Positions 7,456 through 10,411 of a DNA stretch of 10,411 bases are shown one piece after another (positions within the stretch are counted from its first letter, which is position 1; every line of letters starts with the position of its first letter). The DNA lies in assembly GCA_034112085.1 (NCBI GenBank), contig JAWUWD010000031.1:1-10411 (forward strand), read 5' to 3'. The notes under the pieces are model-generated. The model worked only from the letters and a program-made list of their open reading frames with translations. It had not been told where the DNA came from and ran no database searches. Source of the stretch: JAWUWD01 sp034112085. Its GTDB lineage: Bacteria; Bacteroidota; Bacteroidia; Cytophagales; Cyclobacteriaceae. The translations under genes were made by a program, and so were the position numbers.

Positions 7456-7465
7456 CTCACGTGAG
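7456..7465. promoter_or_regulatory. Perfect 10-bp palindrome just before the reductase start
   Basis: CTCACGTGAG is a perfect palindrome ending two bases before the ATG at 7468, inside the 274-nt region between divergent genes. It contains an E-box-like CACGTG core. It could be an operator for the downstream gene, or chance. No Shine-Dalgarno or clear Bacteroidota promoter (TTTG ... TAnnTTTG) was found nearby. The rest of 7194-7467 is AT-rich, with one short inverted repeat (ATATAC/GTATAT, 7331-7344). Confidence 0.25.
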
Positions 7466-7467
7466 CC

Positions 7468-8457
7468 ATGGAATATAAAAATTTAGGGAGATCAGGATTA
7501 AAAGTAAGTCGCATTTCATTCGGGTCTTGGCTCACCTTCGGTATGCAAATAGGCGATACTAGAGCCGAAGACTTAATGACATTGGCCTACGACAATGGCA
7601 TCAACTTCTTCGATAATGCAGAGGTCTATGCCAGCGGGCAGTCAGAGATCGTAATGGGAGAAGTACTCAAGAAGAAAGGCTGGAGCCGTGATACTTATAT
7701 AGTGAGCAGTAAGGCATTCTTTGGTCTTGGCGGAAAAGACATCGTTCCTACCGCAAAAGGACTCAATAGGAAACATTTAGTAGAAGCTTGTCATCAGGCC
7801 ATGAAGCGGCTGCAAGTTGACTACCTCGATTTATACTTCTGTCACCGACCGGATAAAGAAACACCCATCGAAGAGACTGTTTGGACTATGCATAACTTGA
7901 TCCAGCAAGGTAAAATTCTCTATTGGGGAACTTCCGAATGGAGTGCTCAAGAAATCATGGAAGCTCACATGGTCGCTAAGCAATATAACCTGATCGGCCC
8001 TACGATGGAACAGCCACAATACAACATGCTTCATCGTGATAAAATAGAAGTAGAATACAGCCAGATTTATAAGACTGTAGGTCTAGGTACCACTATCTGG
8101 TCTCCCCTAGCCTCTGGTATCCTCACAGGTAAATACAATGATGGCTTCCCTGATAACACGAGGTTAGGCATGGAAGGTCTCGAGTGGCTTAAAGATGGAG
8201 CACTAGCCGAAGAGAATCTCAAGAAAGTAAGAGCAATGACAGCGTTTGCTAAAGAATTAGGAATCACCATGCCACTCCTTGGACTCGCATGGTGCTTGAA
8301 AAATGACAATGTAAGTACGATGATCCTTGGAGCTTCCAAAACCAGTCAACTGGAAGAGAACCTAAAAGTATTTGAAGCAAGGGATCAACTGACAGAAGAA
8401 GTAATGGAAAAGATTGAGGAAATCTTGGGTAATAAGCCTGAGCATCCGATGTTTTAA
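7468..8457 (+). CDS. Aldo/keto reductase, Kv-beta/YghZ-like
   Basis: This is a 329-aa NADPH-dependent oxidoreductase of the aldo/keto reductase superfamily, a cytoplasmic (beta/alpha)8 barrel reducing aldehydes or ketones. The catalytic tetrad is complete: Asp49 and Tyr54 (FFDNAEVYA), Lys82 (SSKAFF) and His126 (FCHRPD). The cofactor region is also present: GTSEW 154-158, EQPQYN 181-186, SPLASGILTGKY 212-223 and LGASKTSQLEEN 287-298. Phrases such as LMTLAYDNGINFFDNAEVYA and the C-terminal EILGNKP are shared with the animal potassium-channel beta subunit group, whose bacterial members are soluble enzymes. Unlike animal Kv-beta, this protein keeps the usual catalytic His where Kv-beta has Asn. 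No channel gene is nearby and the physiological substrate is unknown. The serine dehydratase gene follows after 49 nt on the same strand, so cotranscription is plausible. Confidence 0.95.
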   Translation: MEYKNLGRSGLKVSRISFGSWLTFGMQIGDTRAEDLMTLAYDNGINFFDNAEVYASGQSEIVMGEVLKKKGWSRDTYIVSSKAFFGLGGKDIVPTAKGLNRKHLVEACHQAMKRLQVDYLDLYFCHRPDKETPIEETVWTMHNLIQQGKILYWGTSEWSAQEIMEAHMVAKQYNLIGPTMEQPQYNMLHRDKIEVEYSQIYKTVGLGTTIWSPLASGILTGKYNDGFPDNTRLGMEGLEWLKDGALAEENLKKVRAMTAFAKELGITMPLLGLAWCLKNDNVSTMILGASKTSQLEENLKVFEARDQLTEEVMEKIEEILGNKPEHPMF

Positions 8458-8506
8458 AAAGACATTTTCAATCAAAATGATAAACTTATAAATCAGATTC
8501 AAGAAT

Positions 8507-10057
8507 ATGGCAATCTCAAGTATATTCAATGATGTATTAGGTCCTGTGATGCGTGGACCTTCTAGTTCCCACAGTGCAGCAGCTTGTAGAATTGGCTTGT
8601 TAATTAGGGACCTTATGAAGGGGGAGATTACTGATGTAGTAATTGACTATGACCCCAATGGCTCTTTAGTCACAACGCATGAAAGTCAAGGAACAGATAT
8701 GGGCCTCTATGGAGGTCTGTTAGGCTGGCAAGCAGATGATGAACGTATGGTAACCTACCGTCAAGGCATCGAAGAAGCCGGAATAAATATTAAAGTTAAT
8801 TATTTAAGTTATGGGGCAGAACACCCCAATAATTACAGAATCATTGTCAGTAATCCCTCGATTACGCATAGTATGTCTGCTATCAGTACGGGAGGAGGCA
8901 TGATGGAAGTACAAGAAATCGATGGTTCCAAAGTGAGTATCAATGGTGACTATCATGAATTACTGATCTATGGCAATAGCCTAGATATTATTGAGAGCCT
9001 TCTTCCTGATTTCAATTATGACTTCAAAATTTTACAAACAAGCTTTATAGAAATAAAGAGTGCCAATGGATACACTAAGGATGTATTAAAGACAATTGAA
9101 GCTATACCGGGTGTGACAAATATATGTTACCTAAAACCTGTGATCCCAGTCCTTTCCAGAAAAGATCTTAAAGTCCCATTCATTTTCTGTAAAGAGATGC
9201 TTTCCTTAGGGAAATCTCAAAACATGGAACTTTGGGAGTTGGCAGTACTTTATGAAAGCTCCAGAGGTGGGATTACTGAAGAGGAAGTCTTTAAGAGGAT
9301 GAAAGCTATTGTCGAAGTGATGCAAGGAGGAATAGCCGAAGGATTGGCCGGAACTTATTACGAAGATCGAATATTGCCTGTACAGTCTCTTGGGTTCAAG
9401 GATAAAATGGATGATAAGGCTTTATTAGACGCTGGTATGCTAAATACTATTGTACTCTACACAACAGCAATGATGGAAGTCAAAAGCTCAATGGGTGTAT
9501 TTGTCGCAGCTCCTACAGCAGGGTCTTGTGGCGCTCTTCCAGGGGCTATTCTTGGTGCTGCCAAATCAATGAATAGTGCAGAAGATCAAGTAATCAAATC
9601 GATGCTCGCTGCGGGTATGATGGGAGTTTTCATTTCAGAACATGCAACTTTTGCAGCAGAAGTAGCTGGATGTCAAGCAGAAACAGGTGCAGGAGGTTCT
9701 ATGGCTGCTGCGGGTTTGGTCACTCTTATGAACGGATCGCTTGATCAATGTATTGCTGCCGCTTCTCTGGCATTACAAAATTCTCTTGGTATAGTATGCG
9801 ATCCTATTGGCAATAGAGTCGAAGCTCCATGCTTAGGTAAAAATATAATGGCCGCTACTAATGCCTTATCTTGTGCGAATATGGCACTCGCTAATTACGA
9901 CCACTTGATTCCTTACGATGAAGTGGTACAAAGCATGAAAGAAGTTGGAGATATGATGGCTCATGAGCTTACTTGTACTGGCCTTGGTGGATTGGCAGCC
10001 ACCCCAACTGGCAAAGCCATAGAAGCGAAGATGAAAGAAAAAGCTAAGTATTGTTAA
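8507..10057 (+). CDS. sdaA: L-serine ammonia-lyase (iron-sulfur L-serine dehydratase), fused beta-alpha
   Basis: This cytoplasmic enzyme deaminates L-serine to pyruvate and ammonia using a [4Fe-4S] cluster. The beta domain, about 1-150, has GPVMRGPSSSHSAA (12-25), HPNNYRI (106-112) and STGGGMMEVQEIDG (127-140). Residues 150-215 look like a degenerate ACT-type regulatory module. The alpha domain, about 225-516, has APTAGSCGALPG (335-346), AGCQAETGAGGSMAAAG (387-403) and VCDPIGNRVEAPC (430-442). Cluster ligands are predicted as Cys389, Cys431 and Cys442; their spacing of 42 and 11 residues matches the three ligands I recall for the Legionella enzyme. The last residue, Cys516, corresponds to the fourth, tail-in-mouth ligand known in that enzyme. 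At 516 aa it is about 60 longer than E. coli SdaA and close to the sum of separate beta and alpha chains. Start ATG 8507 gives the family-typical SIFDV-like opening. A strong terminator follows. Confidence 0.95.
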   Translation: MAISSIFNDVLGPVMRGPSSSHSAAACRIGLLIRDLMKGEITDVVIDYDPNGSLVTTHESQGTDMGLYGGLLGWQADDERMVTYRQGIEEAGINIKVNYLSYGAEHPNNYRIIVSNPSITHSMSAISTGGGMMEVQEIDGSKVSINGDYHELLIYGNSLDIIESLLPDFNYDFKILQTSFIEIKSANGYTKDVLKTIEAIPGVTNICYLKPVIPVLSRKDLKVPFIFCKEMLSLGKSQNMELWELAVLYESSRGGITEEEVFKRMKAIVEVMQGGIAEGLAGTYYEDRILPVQSLGFKDKMDDKALLDAGMLNTIVLYTTAMMEVKSSMGVFVAAPTAGSCGALPGAILGAAKSMNSAEDQVIKSMLAAGMMGVFISEHATFAAEVAGCQAETGAGGSMAAAGLVTLMNGSLDQCIAAASLALQNSLGIVCDPIGNRVEAPCLGKNIMAATNALSCANMALANYDHLIPYDEVVQSMKEVGDMMAHELTCTGLGGLAATPTGKAIEAKMKEKAKYC

Positions 10058-10103
10058 AGCGTGAAACTGTAGAATAAATAGAACGCTCCACAACATATTT
10101 ATG

Positions 10104-10146
10104 AGTAATAGTGGTTTGGAAGCTAATATGAACCGCTATTACTTTT
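10104..10146 (+). terminator. Rho-independent terminator after the serine dehydratase gene
   Basis: AGTAATAGTGGTT (10104-10116) pairs with AACCGCTATTACT (10131-10143) over 13 bp with a single G-U wobble and a 14-nt loop. The stem is followed directly by TTTT. It lies 47 nt after the stop codon and would end the reductase/dehydratase transcript. Confidence 0.8.
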
Positions 10147-10226
10147 AAATAAGTATATTACGTTTAGAAAGGCAAGTGTATTTAGACATAAAGTAAGAAA
10201 TTAATAACATATAACTAAAAAATATC

Positions 10227-10322
10227 ATGGGAAAAGGTAAAGACGCAAAGAAATACGTTAAAAAAGAAGCAACTAAGACTCCGAAAGAAAAAAAAGCAGA
10301 AAAGAAACTAAAGAAAGCTTAA
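10227..10322 (+). CDS. Small lysine-rich protein (31 aa)
   Basis: The frame MGKGKDAKKYVKKEATK continues to KKAEKKLKKA and TAA at 10320-10322. About 45 percent of its residues are lysine and it has no Cys, Trp or acidic clusters, so it is very basic and probably binds nucleic acid or the ribosome, or is disordered. The MGKG start recalls the small ribosomal protein bTHX, but the arginine/tyrosine-rich core of bTHX is absent, so I do not assign it. Support comes from its position between a terminator upstream (10104-10146) and a strong hairpin starting 14 nt after its stop, which makes it an independent short transcription unit. Adenine-rich sequence upstream (AACTAAAAAATATC) is typical of Bacteroidota translation starts. 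Confidence 0.6.
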   Translation: MGKGKDAKKYVKKEATKTPKEKKAEKKLKKA

Positions 10323-10335
10323 GTCTTTTGTATAA

Positions 10336-10368
10336 TTCCTAAACGGGATTAAAATGACCGTTTAGGAA
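10336..10368 (+). terminator. Perfect 11-bp hairpin after the small lysine-rich gene
   Basis: TTCCTAAACGG (10336-10346) and CCGTTTAGGAA (10358-10368) are perfect complements around an 11-nt loop. The position just behind a short gene suggests a transcription terminator. However, the 3' flank on the plus strand is AAACATTT with no T run, and on the minus strand it is also not T-rich. Termination is therefore likely but not certain. Confidence 0.6.
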
Positions 10369-10411
10369 AAACATTTATTATCATCTCAAATCATGGAGCT
10401 CTTATATAAGA

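Noticed and set aside
10393..10411. ATG followed by GAG CTC TTA TAT AAG at the right edge as the start of another gene
   Set aside because: Only six codons are visible, so nothing distinguishes it from chance.

Overview
The window looks like Bacteroidota chromosome, most likely a Cytophagales-type relative. The reasons are an outer-membrane TonB-dependent receptor with an N-terminal carboxypeptidase-regulatory-like domain translationally coupled to a DUF4249 lipoprotein, genes of the DUF3667 and DUF3137 families, AT-rich intergenic DNA and the near absence of Shine-Dalgarno sites. No gene here is diagnostic below phylum level, so the order is an inference.

Layout, left to right. Positions 1-620 are a group II intron on the minus strand. 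Its 5' end is at 620 and its domain V hairpin is cut by the left edge. There is no room in it for a reverse transcriptase, so it appears ORF-less. Positions 621-2762 form a small-gene block with signs of decay: a DUF3667 zinc-ribbon membrane protein broken by one in-frame TGA, a convergent four-helix DUF1772-like membrane protein, and a TfoX/YjbR-like gene broken by a +1 frameshift and flanked by two imperfect 24-nt direct repeats. Positions 2763-5884 hold the TonB receptor/DUF4249 lipoprotein pair (4-nt overlap), probably an outer-membrane uptake operon of unknown substrate. A convergent DUF3137 membrane protein follows (5997-7193, minus strand).

After a 274-nt divergent intergenic region come a Kv-beta-like aldo/keto reductase and, 49 nt later, a single-chain iron-sulfur L-serine dehydratase. 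These two may be cotranscribed and end at a good hairpin-plus-T-run terminator near 10104-10146. The window closes with a 31-residue lysine-rich small protein followed by a perfect 11-bp hairpin.

The right half (2763 onward) is ordinary, intact metabolic and envelope coding sequence. The left 2.7 kb is the accessory part, with one retroelement and two single-lesion genes. I found no CRISPR array, tRNA, rRNA, toxin-antitoxin pair or defence system, and nothing I would defend as a wholly new system. The best leads are the ORF-less intron, the two single-lesion genes with the repeats around one of them, and the serine dehydratase ending in a cysteine.
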